Source: Microbacterium luteum (GTDB lineage Bacteria > Actinomycetota > Actinomycetes > Actinomycetales > Microbacteriaceae). Taken from it: a stretch of DNA of 64,000 bases. Positions 1-7,018 of this stretch are shown in pieces. Every line of letters starts with the position of its first letter. Within the stretch, counting starts at the first letter, position 1. The notes beneath the pieces were generated by a model. That model worked only from the letters and a program-made list of their open reading frames with translations. It had not been told where the DNA came from and made no database searches. The DNA is taken from assembly GCF_015277875.1 (NCBI RefSeq), contig NZ_CP063814.1:1922001-1986000 (forward strand), given 5' to 3'. The position numbers and the translations under genes are program-made.

Positions 1-15
1 CGCGGCGGCCCCGGG

Positions 16-843
16 TCAGTACGCGTCGATGACGCCGAGGCTCAGCAGCACGACGAGGACGGTGCCGAGCGCGACGCGGTAGAGCACGAACGGCAGGAAG
101 CTGTGCCGTGAGATCCACCGCATGAAGAAGGCGATCACGGCGAGAGCCACGACGAAGGCGACCACCGTCGCCAGGGCCGTCTCGCCGAGGGAGAACACCC
201 CGGGCTCGTCCCAGCTCTTGAACAGCTGGTAGAAGCCGCTGCCGAACACGGCCGGGATCGCGAGCAGGAACGCGTATCGCGCCGCGGCGGCGCGTTCGTA
301 GCCCATGAACAGTCCCGCCGTGATGGTGCCGCCGGATCGGGAGACGCCCGGGATGAGCGCCAGGCTCTGCGCGAATCCGTAGACGACGCCGTGGCCGACG
401 GTGAGATCGTTCAGAGAACGACGCTTCGCCCCGACGTGATCGGCGATGCCGAGCAGAACGCCGAAGAAGATCAGCATCGCGGCGATGATCCACAGCGAGC
501 GGAACGTGGTCTCGATCTGATCCTGGAAGAGCAGGCCCAGCACGACGATCGGGATGCTGCCGACGATGATCAGCCACCCCATCCGCGCGTCGGGATCGTT
601 CCGGGGAATCCGGCCGAACAGGGCGAGGAACCAGTTTCGGATGATGCGCACGATGTCACGCCAGAAGAAGACCACGACGGCCGCTTCGGTGCCGATCTGC
701 GTGATCGCGGTGAAGGCGGCACCGGGGTCCTCGGCGGTGGGCAGGAACTCGCCGAGGATGCGCAGATGGGCGCTCGAGGACACGGGCAGGAACTCGGTGA
801 GTCCCTGCACGAGGCCGAGCACGATCGCCTCGAGCAGTTGCAT
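16..843 (-). CDS. uppP: Undecaprenyl-diphosphatase UppP (BacA family)
   Basis: Integral membrane phosphatase that converts undecaprenyl diphosphate to the monophosphate carrier, recycling the lipid used for peptidoglycan and other wall polymers. The 275-residue protein has the family's usual length and many hydrophobic segments. The first signature, [11 protein letters not shown] (about residues 16-26), carries the family's acidic and Ser/His residues. The second, PGVSRSGGT (about 165-173), carries the catalytic Arg. The ATG start has an AAAGG ribosome-binding site just upstream. It lies 20 bases downstream of the M20 peptidase gene on the same strand, so the two may be co-transcribed. Family assignment is secure. 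Confidence 0.96.
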   Translation of the reverse strand: MQLLEAIVLGLVQGLTEFLPVSSSAHLRILGEFLPTAEDPGAAFTAITQIGTEAAVVVFFWRDIVRIIRNWFLALFGRIPRNDPDARMGWLIIVGSIPIVVLGLLFQDQIETTFRSLWIIAAMLIFFGVLLGIADHVGAKRRSLNDLTVGHGVVYGFAQSLALIPGVSRSGGTITAGLFMGYERAAAARYAFLLAIPAVFGSGFYQLFKSWDEPGVFSLGETALATVVAFVVALAVIAFFMRWISRHSFLPFVLYRVALGTVLVVLLSLGVIDAY

Positions 844-863
844 GGGGTGGCCTTTCGGTGAGG

Positions 864-2165
864 TCAGCAGGTGCGCAGCAAGTCGCCGAGCACGCGCTGG
901 CCGAACACGAGCGATTCGACCGGCACCCGCTCGTCGACACCGTGGAACATTCCGGTGAAGTCGAGATCAGCGGGAAGTCGCAGCGGCGCGAACCCGTATC
1001 CGGCGATCCCGAGGGACGCCAGTGCTTTGTTGTCGGTGCCGCCGCCCATGAGGTACGGGATCACCGGCACGCCAGGGTCGTGGCGAGCCAGCGCGGCGAC
1101 CATCGCATCGATCAGGTCGCCGGCGAAGGGCACCTCGAGCCCGATGTCGGAGTGGACCACGTCGACGGCCACGTCGTCGCCGACGATCCGCTGGATGTCG
1201 GCCAGTGCCGCATCCTCCGTCCCGGGCAGCACCCGCACATCGATGAGCGCTTCGGCACGGTCGGGGATGACGTTGTGCTTGTAGCCGGCGGTGAGCCCCG
1301 TCGGGTTGGTCGTCGTGCGCAGCGTCGAGCGCAGGAATCCCGCCGCCGGCCCGGTGCGCCGCGCGAGACTGTCGGCGTCGTCCCCGGCGGCGCCGGTCAG
1401 CTCGCCCAGCATGCGGGTGAACTCCCGTGTCGTGTCCGTGAGGTGCACCGGCCACTCGGTGCGTCCGAGGGCGGCGACCGCCTCGCCCAGCCGCGTGACG
1501 GCGTTGTCGTCGTGCACGCTCGAGCCGTGTGCGGCGCGTCCGGTCGCGACCAGCCGGATCCAGACCAGGGCCTTCTCCCCCACCTGCAGCAGATAGGCAC
1601 GCCGCTCACCGACGTGGATCGAGTAGCCGCCGACTTCGCTGATCGCCTCGGTCGCGCCGGCGAACCATTCCGGGCGGTCCCGCACGACGAGGGAGGAGCC
1701 CTCGATGCCGCCGTTCTCCTCGTCGGCGAAGAACGCCAGCACGATGTCGCGGTCGGGCTGCTCCCCCGCACGGGCCATGTCGGCGACGGCCGTGAGGATC
1801 ATGGCGTCCATGTCCTTCATGTCCACCGCGCCGCGCCCCCACAGCATCCCATCGCGGATCTCGCCGGCGAACGGGTCGACCGACCAGTCCTCGGCAATGG
1901 CGGGAACGACATCGAGGTGCCCGTGGAGCACGAGTGCCGGTCGGTCTGGATTGCGGCCCCGGATCCGCGCGTGCACGTTGGTGCGCCGCGGGACGGGCTC
2001 GTAGTAGTCGACGGCCAGGCCGAGATCTTCCAGGTAAGCGCCGACGTACTCGGCCGCCTCCCGCTCCCCCGCCGCATTACCGCCGCCGTGGTTGGTCGTG
2101 TCGAAGCGGATGAGGTCACGCGCCACGCGTGCGACCTCGGGGAGGTCGGAGGGGGTCGCCGGCAT
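864..2165 (-). CDS. M20/M25/M40 family metallopeptidase
   Basis: Predicted cytoplasmic zinc-dependent aminoacylase, dipeptidase or carboxypeptidase of about 433 residues. Metal-ligand motifs are visible: [10 protein letters not shown] (first His/Asp), [10 protein letters not shown] (bridging Asp) and FFADEENGG (catalytic Glu pair). A dimerisation domain ([13 protein letters not shown]) follows, then the C-terminal ligand region ([14 protein letters not shown]). I chose the ATG at 2165 over an in-frame GTG at 2171. A TAGCCT -10-like hexamer lies about 8 bases upstream, suggesting leaderless transcription. The substrate cannot be read from sequence; this group includes succinyl-diaminopimelate desuccinylase-like and dipeptidase-like enzymes. 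Confidence 0.92.
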   Translation of the reverse strand: MPATPSDLPEVARVARDLIRFDTTNHGGGNAAGEREAAEYVGAYLEDLGLAVDYYEPVPRRTNVHARIRGRNPDRPALVLHGHLDVVPAIAEDWSVDPFAGEIRDGMLWGRGAVDMKDMDAMILTAVADMARAGEQPDRDIVLAFFADEENGGIEGSSLVVRDRPEWFAGATEAISEVGGYSIHVGERRAYLLQVGEKALVWIRLVATGRAAHGSSVHDDNAVTRLGEAVAALGRTEWPVHLTDTTREFTRMLGELTGAAGDDADSLARRTGPAAGFLRSTLRTTTNPTGLTAGYKHNVIPDRAEALIDVRVLPGTEDAALADIQRIVGDDVAVDVVHSDIGLEVPFAGDLIDAMVAALARHDPGVPVIPYLMGGGTDNKALASLGIAGYGFAPLRLPADLDFTGMFHGVDERVPVESLVFGQRVLGDLLRTC

Positions 2166-2247
2166 GCGCACCAGGCTACCGGGCCGGGACGCGTCGCTCG
2201 GACACGCGCGGGACCACCGCGCGTAGGGCGTTCGGTGCGGAACGTGC

Positions 2248-2253
2248 TAGGCT
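2248..2253 (+). promoter_or_regulatory. Possible -10 box of tRNA-Leu promoter
   Basis: TAGGCT, preceded by TGC, lies 32 bases upstream of the tRNA 5' end and matches the actinobacterial -10 hexamer reasonably. I see no strong -35 hexamer at the right distance, so this is tentative. Confidence 0.35.
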
Positions 2254-2285
2254 CGACCCTCGGTTGCGAAAGCTGCCGACCACCT

Positions 2286-2371
2286 GCGCGGGTGGCGGAA
2301 TAGGTAGACGCGCTAGCTTGAGGTGCTAGTGCCCGTATTAGGGCGTGGGGGTTCAAGTCCCCCCTCGCGCA
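2286..2371 (+). tRNA. tRNA-Leu (anticodon GAG)
   Basis: The sequence folds as a class II tRNA. The 7-bp acceptor stem is GCGCGGG/CTCGCGC with one G-U pair. The anticodon stem CTAGC/GCTAG encloses the loop TTGAGGT with anticodon GAG, reading CUC/CUU leucine codons. The long variable arm (TGCCC/GGGCG) is expected for tRNA-Leu. The T-arm GGGGG-TTCAAGT-CCCCC is perfect. CCA is not encoded. The gene is intact, but the DNA directly after it is an IS481 insertion, and its 3' end is repeated at 3683-3698. Confidence 0.97.
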
Positions 2372-2375
2372 CAGT
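2360..2375 (+). repeat. Left copy of 16-bp direct repeat (tRNA-Leu 3' end)
   Basis: The sequence ccccctcgcgcacagt, the last 12 bases of tRNA-Leu plus 4 bases, recurs identically and in the same orientation at 3683-3698. The pair flanks 1,307 bp containing the IS481 element. It looks like an att-type duplication or an unusually long target duplication at a tRNA 3' end. Confidence 0.85.
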
Positions 2376-2378
2376 TGT

Positions 2379-2402
2379 GATGTCTCAGGACATCGTGAAC
2401 GG
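2379..2402 (+). repeat. Left terminal inverted repeat of IS481 element
   Basis: The exact reverse complement of 3591-3614 (24 of 24 bases). Its inner end runs into the terminator hairpin at 2400-2431. Confidence 0.92.
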
Positions 2403-2436
2403 ATGAACCCCCGGTTTAGGGGGTTCATCCGTTTTT
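2400..2436 (+). terminator. Rho-independent terminator at IS left end
   Basis: A perfect 13-bp stem (2400-2412 with 2419-2431) closes a 6-base loop and is followed by TTTTT at 2432-2436. On the + strand it now terminates tRNA-Leu transcription. It also overlaps the last codons of the transposase gene on the - strand. Confidence 0.88.
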
Positions 2437-3591
2437 GCGTTGGTATCCGCGGGTGGGGTCGAGGGTGAAGTCGGCGAGGATTTCGCCGCTGCCGCGGGCG
2501 CTGATGATGGCGTGGTCGTTGTGGATCAGGGCGATGATCTCGGTGCGGGAGTGGGCTCTGCCGATGCCGAGGTGGAGGAGTCTGCCGGAGTGGCGGATGG
2601 TGGTCTTTCCGTCGCGGTCGATGGTGTCGTAGCGGACGCGCCAGATGTTCGGGTCGTCGGGTGGTGTCGGGGTGGTTTTGGGGATGAGCTGGTAGGCGAA
2701 CGCGGGGGTGCGGCGGCTGAGGGCTCGGTGCGGGCGGACGCGGTTGTAGTAGTCGCGGAACTCGTCCAGCACGGTCTGCAGCTCGGTGATCGTTCGGGCT
2801 GGTCGGGTGGCGAGGTGCTTCTTCAGGGTCTGCCAGAGCCGCTCGATCTTGCCCTGGGTGGTGGGTTTGAAGGGCTTGCCGTTCTTCTGGGCGATCCCGA
2901 GGTCTGCCAGGAGGGTCTCGAACGCGTTGCCGGCGCCGTCGCCGCGGCCTCGGCCGCCGCGGGCGAGGCGGGTGGTGTAGACCATGCCGTTATCGGTCAG
3001 TGTTCCAGCCGGGTAGCCGTGCTCGGTCGCGGCGATGGTGAAGGTGTCGGTGACGGTGCGGCCGGTGACGCGGCGGTGTGCGGTGAGGTGGAGCAGGTAG
3101 CGGGAGTGGTCGTCGAGCCAGCCGATGACCTCGACGTCTGTGCCGTCGGTCAGGGTGGCGTGGGTGAAGTCGGATTGCCAGAGCTCGTTGGGGCGGTCCG
3201 CGGCAAACCGGTGCCAGGACGATCGGGGACGCTTCTGCGGTTGCGGTGTGACCTGTCCGGCGGTGGTCAGGATCCGCCAGACCGTGACGCGGGAGATCTC
3301 GATGTGTTCCCGGTGCAGGTGTTCGCAGATCGTGTCCGCGCCGGCGTCGTGCCCGGCCGCGGTCAGATCGTGTCGCAGCCGCAGCACACGGTCCCGGACG
3401 GCATCCGGGGTACGGTTCGGGCTGGTCCGTGGCCGCGTCGACCGGGGTTCGAACGCCGCGTCGCCCTCGGTCAGCCATCGGTGGTGGAGCTTGTGGACGA
3501 GGGTCTTCGAGACCCCGTAGCGGCGGGCGACCTCTCCGTAGGAGAGCCCCTGGACAGTGACGGCTTTGATCAGCACCTCGTACTTGGCCAC
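2425..3591 (-). CDS. IS481-family DDE transposase
   Basis: Full-length 388-residue transposase that cuts and joins the ends of its own element. The N-terminal helix-turn-helix (LSYGEVARRYGVSKTLVHKLHHRW, about residues 15-39) should bind the terminal repeats. The catalytic triad appears intact in the integrase-like core: Asp in WQSDFTHA, Asp in TLTDNGM, and Glu in GKIERLWQTLKKHL. The GTG start lies at the inner edge of the right inverted repeat, so the repeat doubles as the promoter/leader region. Third-position base use is more G/T-rich than in neighbouring genes, consistent with transfer. Nothing suggests inactivation. Confidence 0.95.
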   Translation of the reverse strand: MAKYEVLIKAVTVQGLSYGEVARRYGVSKTLVHKLHHRWLTEGDAAFEPRSTRPRTSPNRTPDAVRDRVLRLRHDLTAAGHDAGADTICEHLHREHIEISRVTVWRILTTAGQVTPQPQKRPRSSWHRFAADRPNELWQSDFTHATLTDGTDVEVIGWLDDHSRYLLHLTAHRRVTGRTVTDTFTIAATEHGYPAGTLTDNGMVYTTRLARGGRGRGDGAGNAFETLLADLGIAQKNGKPFKPTTQGKIERLWQTLKKHLATRPARTITELQTVLDEFRDYYNRVRPHRALSRRTPAFAYQLIPKTTPTPPDDPNIWRVRYDTIDRDGKTTIRHSGRLLHLGIGRAHSRTEIIALIHNDHAIISARGSGEILADFTLDPTRGYQRKNG

Positions 3592-3614
3592 CGTTCACGA
3601 TGTCCTGAGACATC
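3591..3614 (-). repeat. Right terminal inverted repeat of IS481 element
   Basis: Perfect inverted match to 2379-2402. The transposase start codon begins at its inner end. Confidence 0.92.
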
Positions 3615-3632
3615 CCCGCCCCCGCCAGCCCC

Positions 3633-3655
3633 GCGTTCACGATGTCCCGAGACAC
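3633..3655 (-). repeat. Second copy of the IS right-end repeat
   Basis: gttcacgatgtcccgagaca at 3635-3654 differs from the IS right end at one base and sits in the same orientation, 42 bases further out. It could be the remnant of another IS end or an extra transposase-binding site. Confidence 0.8.
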
Positions 3656-3673
3656 CCGTTCACGATGTCCTGA
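3656..3673 (-). repeat. Third, partial copy of the IS right-end repeat
   Basis: ccgttcacgatgtcctga (18 bases) is identical to the inner part of the right inverted repeat and then diverges. It begins 23 bases after the second copy and ends 9 bases before the distal tRNA-end repeat. Confidence 0.8.
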
Positions 3674-3682
3674 AACCGCACA

Positions 3683-3698
3683 CCCCCTCGCGCACAGT
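3683..3698 (+). repeat. Right copy of 16-bp direct repeat (tRNA-Leu 3' end)
   Basis: Identical to 2360-2375. What follows (3700 onwards) is a natural-looking terminator hairpin. The pre-insertion chromosome therefore probably read tRNA-Leu directly into that terminator. Confidence 0.85.
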
Positions 3699-3699
3699 C

Positions 3700-3729
3700 C
3701 GAAAGGGTCCCGATATCGGGGCCCTTTCG
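3700..3729 (+). terminator. Hairpin, probably the original tRNA-Leu terminator
   Basis: The sequence from CGAAAGGG to CCCTTTCG is palindromic apart from wobble positions near the centre (TCCCGATATCGGGG), ending in TTTC. Its position just after the duplicated tRNA 3' end suggests it originally terminated tRNA-Leu and was displaced 1.3 kb by the insertion. Confidence 0.6.
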
Positions 3730-3736
3730 TCGTTAC

Positions 3737-3758
3737 GCTCCGTCGCCGCTCCGTCGCC
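3737..3758 (+). repeat. Tandem 11-bp repeat
   Basis: gctccgtcgcc occurs twice in tandem (3737-3747 and 3748-3758), with a partial third unit following. It lies in the non-coding stretch between the IS region and the VIT1 gene. I see no gene here. Confidence 0.6.
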
Positions 3759-3781
3759 GCTCGGCGCGAGAAACCACAAAC

Positions 3782-3818
3782 GCCGCGAGAAACCACGCAT
3801 TGCGTGGTTTCTCGCGGC
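3782..3818. terminator. Large perfect palindrome downstream of VIT1-type gene
   Basis: Two 18-base arms (3782-3799 and 3801-3818) are perfectly complementary around a single central base. One arm contains cgcgagaaaccac, which also occurs as a direct copy at 3765-3777. It lies 32 bases past the stop of the - strand gene ending at 3850, so a terminator role is plausible. The size and near-absence of a loop would also fit a dispersed palindromic element or a protein-binding site. Confidence 0.5.
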
Positions 3819-3849
3819 AACCGGCGTTTTCGACGGGAGGCGGCGAACG

Positions 3850-4935
3850 TCAGGCCACGCCGACGCCGAACAGCAGCCCCAGGACGTAGGTGACGGCAGC
3901 CGCACCCCACCCGATCGCGAGCTGGCGCAGCGCGCGCCCCATCGGCGGTGCCCCCGACAGGATCCCGACGAGTGCGCCCGTGGCCAGCAGTGCGACGCCG
4001 ACGAGTGCGAGGGCGAGGAGGACCGCTGCGAATCCGGTGAGCCCGAACAGCCACGGCAGCACGGGGATGATCGCGCCCGAGGCGAAGAACAGAAAACTCG
4101 AGCCCGCGGCTCGCCAAGCGCCGCCGATCACGTCGTCGCCGTCGAGGTCGGCGGCCACGACGAGGGACGTCGAGCCGCCTTCGCGCGCCGAGCCGACCAG
4201 CTGGCGGGCGCGCGCATCGGCCTCCTCGGCCGGCATCCCCCGCGTGCGGTACACCAGGGCGAGCTCGTTCGCATCGAGATCGAGGTGAGCGAGCGCGTCG
4301 TCGGCGTAGTCGCTCGGGCGCGCTGCCTCGAGCAGTTCGCGCTGAGAACGCACCGACACGTACTCGCCCGCCCCCATCGACAGCGCGCCCGCGAGCAGCC
4401 CGGCAATGCCGCTGAAGAGCACGAACTGCGGCGCTACTCCCGTCGCGCCGATGCCGAGCACGAGCGCGAGGATCGACACCAGTCCGTCGTTGGCACCGAA
4501 CACGGCCGCGCGGAACACCCCCGACAGGCGACGTCGTCCGCGCGCCGCGAGGCCTCGGACCACCTCGTGATGCACGCGCTCGTCGGCAGCCATCGCCGGC
4601 GTCGCCGCCGGATCGTCGTCGTACGGTGAGCGGGCCTCGGCGTTCTGCGCGAGAGCGAGGGCGAAGACCGATCCGAAGCGCGTCGCCATGAACCCGAGGA
4701 TGACGCTGGATGCGCTGCGATGCGGCAGCCGTTCGGGCTCTCCGCCGAGAAGTGCGAGCCAATGCGCCTCATGACGGCCCTCGGCCTCGGCGAGGGCGAT
4801 GAGGATGGCGCGCTCTTCGCCCGTACGGCGAGACGCGAGACGACGATAGACGTCGGCCTCGGCGCGTTCGTCGACGAGGTATCGCGCCCAGCGGCGTCGT
4901 TCCCTCGGGGTGGCGATCGGTGTGGTCTCGGGCAC
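3850..4935 (-). CDS. Rubrerythrin-like/VIT1 (CCC1) fusion membrane protein
   Basis: Protein of 361 residues. The N-terminal soluble part (about residues 10-130) resembles a four-helix ferritin-like/rubrerythrin domain rich in Glu/His (VDERAEADVYRRLASRRTGEERAILIALAEAEGRHEAHW). The C-terminal part is a VIT1/CCC1 domain with the typical start GVFRAAVFGANDGLVS and SMGAGEYVSVRSQRE, plus about five membrane segments. VIT1/CCC1 proteins move Fe2+ or Mn2+ across membranes; the ferritin-like part could capture or oxidise iron. The GTG start appears leaderless (TAGCGT just upstream). The metal specificity is inferred, not shown. Confidence 0.88.
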   Translation of the reverse strand: MPETTPIATPRERRRWARYLVDERAEADVYRRLASRRTGEERAILIALAEAEGRHEAHWLALLGGEPERLPHRSASSVILGFMATRFGSVFALALAQNAEARSPYDDDPAATPAMAADERVHHEVVRGLAARGRRRLSGVFRAAVFGANDGLVSILALVLGIGATGVAPQFVLFSGIAGLLAGALSMGAGEYVSVRSQRELLEAARPSDYADDALAHLDLDANELALVYRTRGMPAEEADARARQLVGSAREGGSTSLVVAADLDGDDVIGGAWRAAGSSFLFFASGAIIPVLPWLFGLTGFAAVLLALALVGVALLATGALVGILSGAPPMGRALRQLAIGWGAAAVTYVLGLLFGVGVA

Positions 4936-5033
4936 ACTTCACGCTAGCCATCGCGGGCACCTACGCCACTCGTGTCGGCCGGTATTGCCAGCATTTCGGA
5001 GCTCCGAAGCCGCCGGAAGCGGTGCCGTCGACG

Positions 5034-6893
5034 TCAGGAGCGCACGCGGGAGCGCAGCACATCGATGCGGGACTGCAGCTGCGCCACCGTCGCCTGTGCG
5101 ACCGCCGGTCCGCCGCACACCCGCCGCAGCTCGGCGTGGACGGCGCCGTGCGGCTCACCCGATTGCCGGGCATAGAGTCCCACGAGGCTGTTGAGCAGCT
5201 GCCGCTGTTCGCGGAGCGTCCGGTGCAGCGCCGGCGGGAGCGTCTGTTCCGGCGAAGGCGGCTGATCGGTGGCCGACTCCCTCGACTCGCGTTCCTTGCG
5301 ATGCCGGCCCTGTCGGGCCTGACGCTGCATCAGAAGCTCGTGCACGTGCTCGGGTTCGAGGAGTCCGGGCAGACCGAGGAACTCCTCCTCCTCCGGGGTT
5401 CCCGGCACGGCCAGCTGACCGAATTCGCGCCCGTCGTAGAGCACGCGGTCGAAATGAGCGAACGATCCGAGCGCCTCATAGGAGAACTCCTCGGTGAGCG
5501 CGTCGGAAGCCTTCTCGTCGCGCTCGGCCGCGTCCATGAGGTCTTCCTCGGCGTTCCAGTCTTCGTCGCCGTCGGAATCGCGATCGAGGGCATGATCGCG
5601 CTGGCGCTCCAGCTCGTTGGCGAGAGCGAGCAGCTGGGGGACGTTCGGCAGGAAGACGCTCGCGGTCTCGCCGCGACGGCGCGCGCGCACGAACCGCCCG
5701 ATGGCCTGCGCGAAGAACAGGGGTGTGGATGCGGAGGTGGCGTACACGCCGACGGCCAGGCGCGGCACATCCACACCCTCGGACACCATGCGCACCGCGA
5801 CCATCCAGCGCTTCTCACCGCGCGCGAACTCCTCGATGCGCGCTGACGCCTCGGCCTCGTCGGAGAGCACCACCGTGGGCGCCTCGCCACTGATCTGCTC
5901 GAGGATCGCGGCGTACGCGCGCGCCGCGGTCTGATCCGTCGCGATCACGAGTCCTCCGGCGTCGGGCACATGCTCGCGCACCTCGCTCAGCCGTCGGTCC
6001 GCCGAGCGCAGCACGGCGGGGATCCACTGCCCATCCGGGTTCAGGGCCGTACGCCACGCCTGGGACGTGATGTCCTTCGTGTTGTCCTGGCCGAGGTGGG
6101 CCTCCATCTCCTCGCCCGTCTTGGTGCGCCAGCGCATCTGCCCCGCGTAGACCAGGAAGATCACCGGCCGCACGACGCCGTCCTCGAGCGCGCGGCGATA
6201 GCCGTAGCTGTAGTCGGTCCGCGAGAGACGGATGCCCTTCGCGTCGGGGTGGTACTCGACGAACGGGATCGGCGCGGTGTCGCTGCGGAACGGTGTGCCC
6301 GACAGGAGCAGACGACGCGTCGCGCGTCGGTACGCCTCCCGCAGCGCATCCCCCCAGCTGAGTGCGTCGCCCCCGTGGTGCACCTCGTCGAGGATCACGA
6401 GCGTGCGACGGTCGAGCACGAGCTGCTCGTGCACCGAGGCCTTGACGGCCACCTGGGCGTAGGTGACGGCCACACCGTGGTAGTGCCGAGCGGGAGCGAC
6501 GTGACGATTGCTGAAGGCGGGGTCCAGGCGAATCGACACCCGGGCGGCGGCATCCGCCCACTGCGTCTTCAGGTGCTCGGTCGGGGCGACCACGACGATG
6601 CGGTCGACGACGTCACGCCGCAGCAGTTCCGTCGCGAGGCGCAGCGCGAACGTGGTCTTGCCGGCGCCGGGGGTCGCGGCAGCGAGGAAGTCGCGCGGAC
6701 CGGAACCCGGACCGTCGGGGCCGTCCATCGAGAAGTACAGGTCGAGCGCTTCCGCCTGCCAGGCACGCAGACGCTGTGCGGTGCCCCACGGAGCGCGTTG
6801 CGGGTACGTGGGCGAGAGGTGCTCGGCCGCGAAGCTCCCGAGGTGAGCGTCGGAAGGATGCGCGCCGTCGGCGGGAGGAGACTCGTCGAGCAC
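5034..6893 (-). CDS. DEAD/DEAH-box helicase family protein
   Basis: Superfamily 2 helicase-like ATPase of 619 residues. Visible motifs are Walker A ATPGAGKTT (about 73-81), motif Ia VVAPTEHLKTQW, motif II DEVHHGGD (about 169-176), motif III LLLSGTPFRSD, and motif VI QAIGRFVRARRRG in the second RecA-like domain. An acidic stretch follows (LDRDSDGDEDWNAEEDLMDAAERDEKASDALTEEF). A Gln/Arg-rich, probably helical tail with a basic patch (RQARQGRHRKERE) ends the protein. The GTG start has a GGAGGG site 9 bases upstream. The motifs resemble those of type III restriction or ERCC3-like translocases, but no methylase or nuclease gene is adjacent. Its nucleic-acid substrate is unknown. Confidence 0.88.
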   Translation of the reverse strand: MLDESPPADGAHPSDAHLGSFAAEHLSPTYPQRAPWGTAQRLRAWQAEALDLYFSMDGPDGPGSGPRDFLAAATPGAGKTTFALRLATELLRRDVVDRIVVVAPTEHLKTQWADAAARVSIRLDPAFSNRHVAPARHYHGVAVTYAQVAVKASVHEQLVLDRRTLVILDEVHHGGDALSWGDALREAYRRATRRLLLSGTPFRSDTAPIPFVEYHPDAKGIRLSRTDYSYGYRRALEDGVVRPVIFLVYAGQMRWRTKTGEEMEAHLGQDNTKDITSQAWRTALNPDGQWIPAVLRSADRRLSEVREHVPDAGGLVIATDQTAARAYAAILEQISGEAPTVVLSDEAEASARIEEFARGEKRWMVAVRMVSEGVDVPRLAVGVYATSASTPLFFAQAIGRFVRARRRGETASVFLPNVPQLLALANELERQRDHALDRDSDGDEDWNAEEDLMDAAERDEKASDALTEEFSYEALGSFAHFDRVLYDGREFGQLAVPGTPEEEEFLGLPGLLEPEHVHELLMQRQARQGRHRKERESRESATDQPPSPEQTLPPALHRTLREQRQLLNSLVGLYARQSGEPHGAVHAELRRVCGGPAVAQATVAQLQSRIDVLRSRVRS

Positions 6894-7018
6894 GGCATCC
6901 CTCCCTGTCGTGTGATCCGCTGATGCGACTGACTACCTTAGACGAGCCCCGCGACGTCGGCTCCCGGCGGCGGCCGCGCGGGGATAGCCTCGTATCGGTC
7001 ACGAACCGAAGGAGATCC

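Larger units (their letters stand above)
2379..3614 (-). mobile_element. IS481-family insertion sequence
   Basis: A complete element of about 1.23 kb bounded by perfect 24-bp inverted repeats at 2379-2402 and 3591-3614. It encloses a single full-length DDE transposase gene. The strict ends are probably 2381 and 3612, because IS481 elements typically begin TGT and end ACA, and TGTCTC...GAGACA is seen here. I find no short direct target duplication immediately flanking these ends. The bases just outside differ apart from the wider 16-bp repeat at 2360-2375 and 3683-3698. Confidence 0.9.

Noticed and set aside
858..2303. A 481-codon + strand open frame over the M20 peptidase
   Set aside because: It mirrors the peptidase codons, has no recognisable domain, and runs into the tRNA gene.
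2376..3682. Small genomic island with its own integrase
   Set aside because: Despite the att-like repeats, no tyrosine or serine recombinase is present. The only gene is a DDE transposase.
2440..4629. A very long + strand open frame (about 729 codons) across the IS and VIT1 region
   Set aside because: It is antisense to the transposase and to the VIT1-type gene, crosses non-coding repeats, and has low-complexity Gly/Val/Asp composition typical of a high-GC shadow frame.
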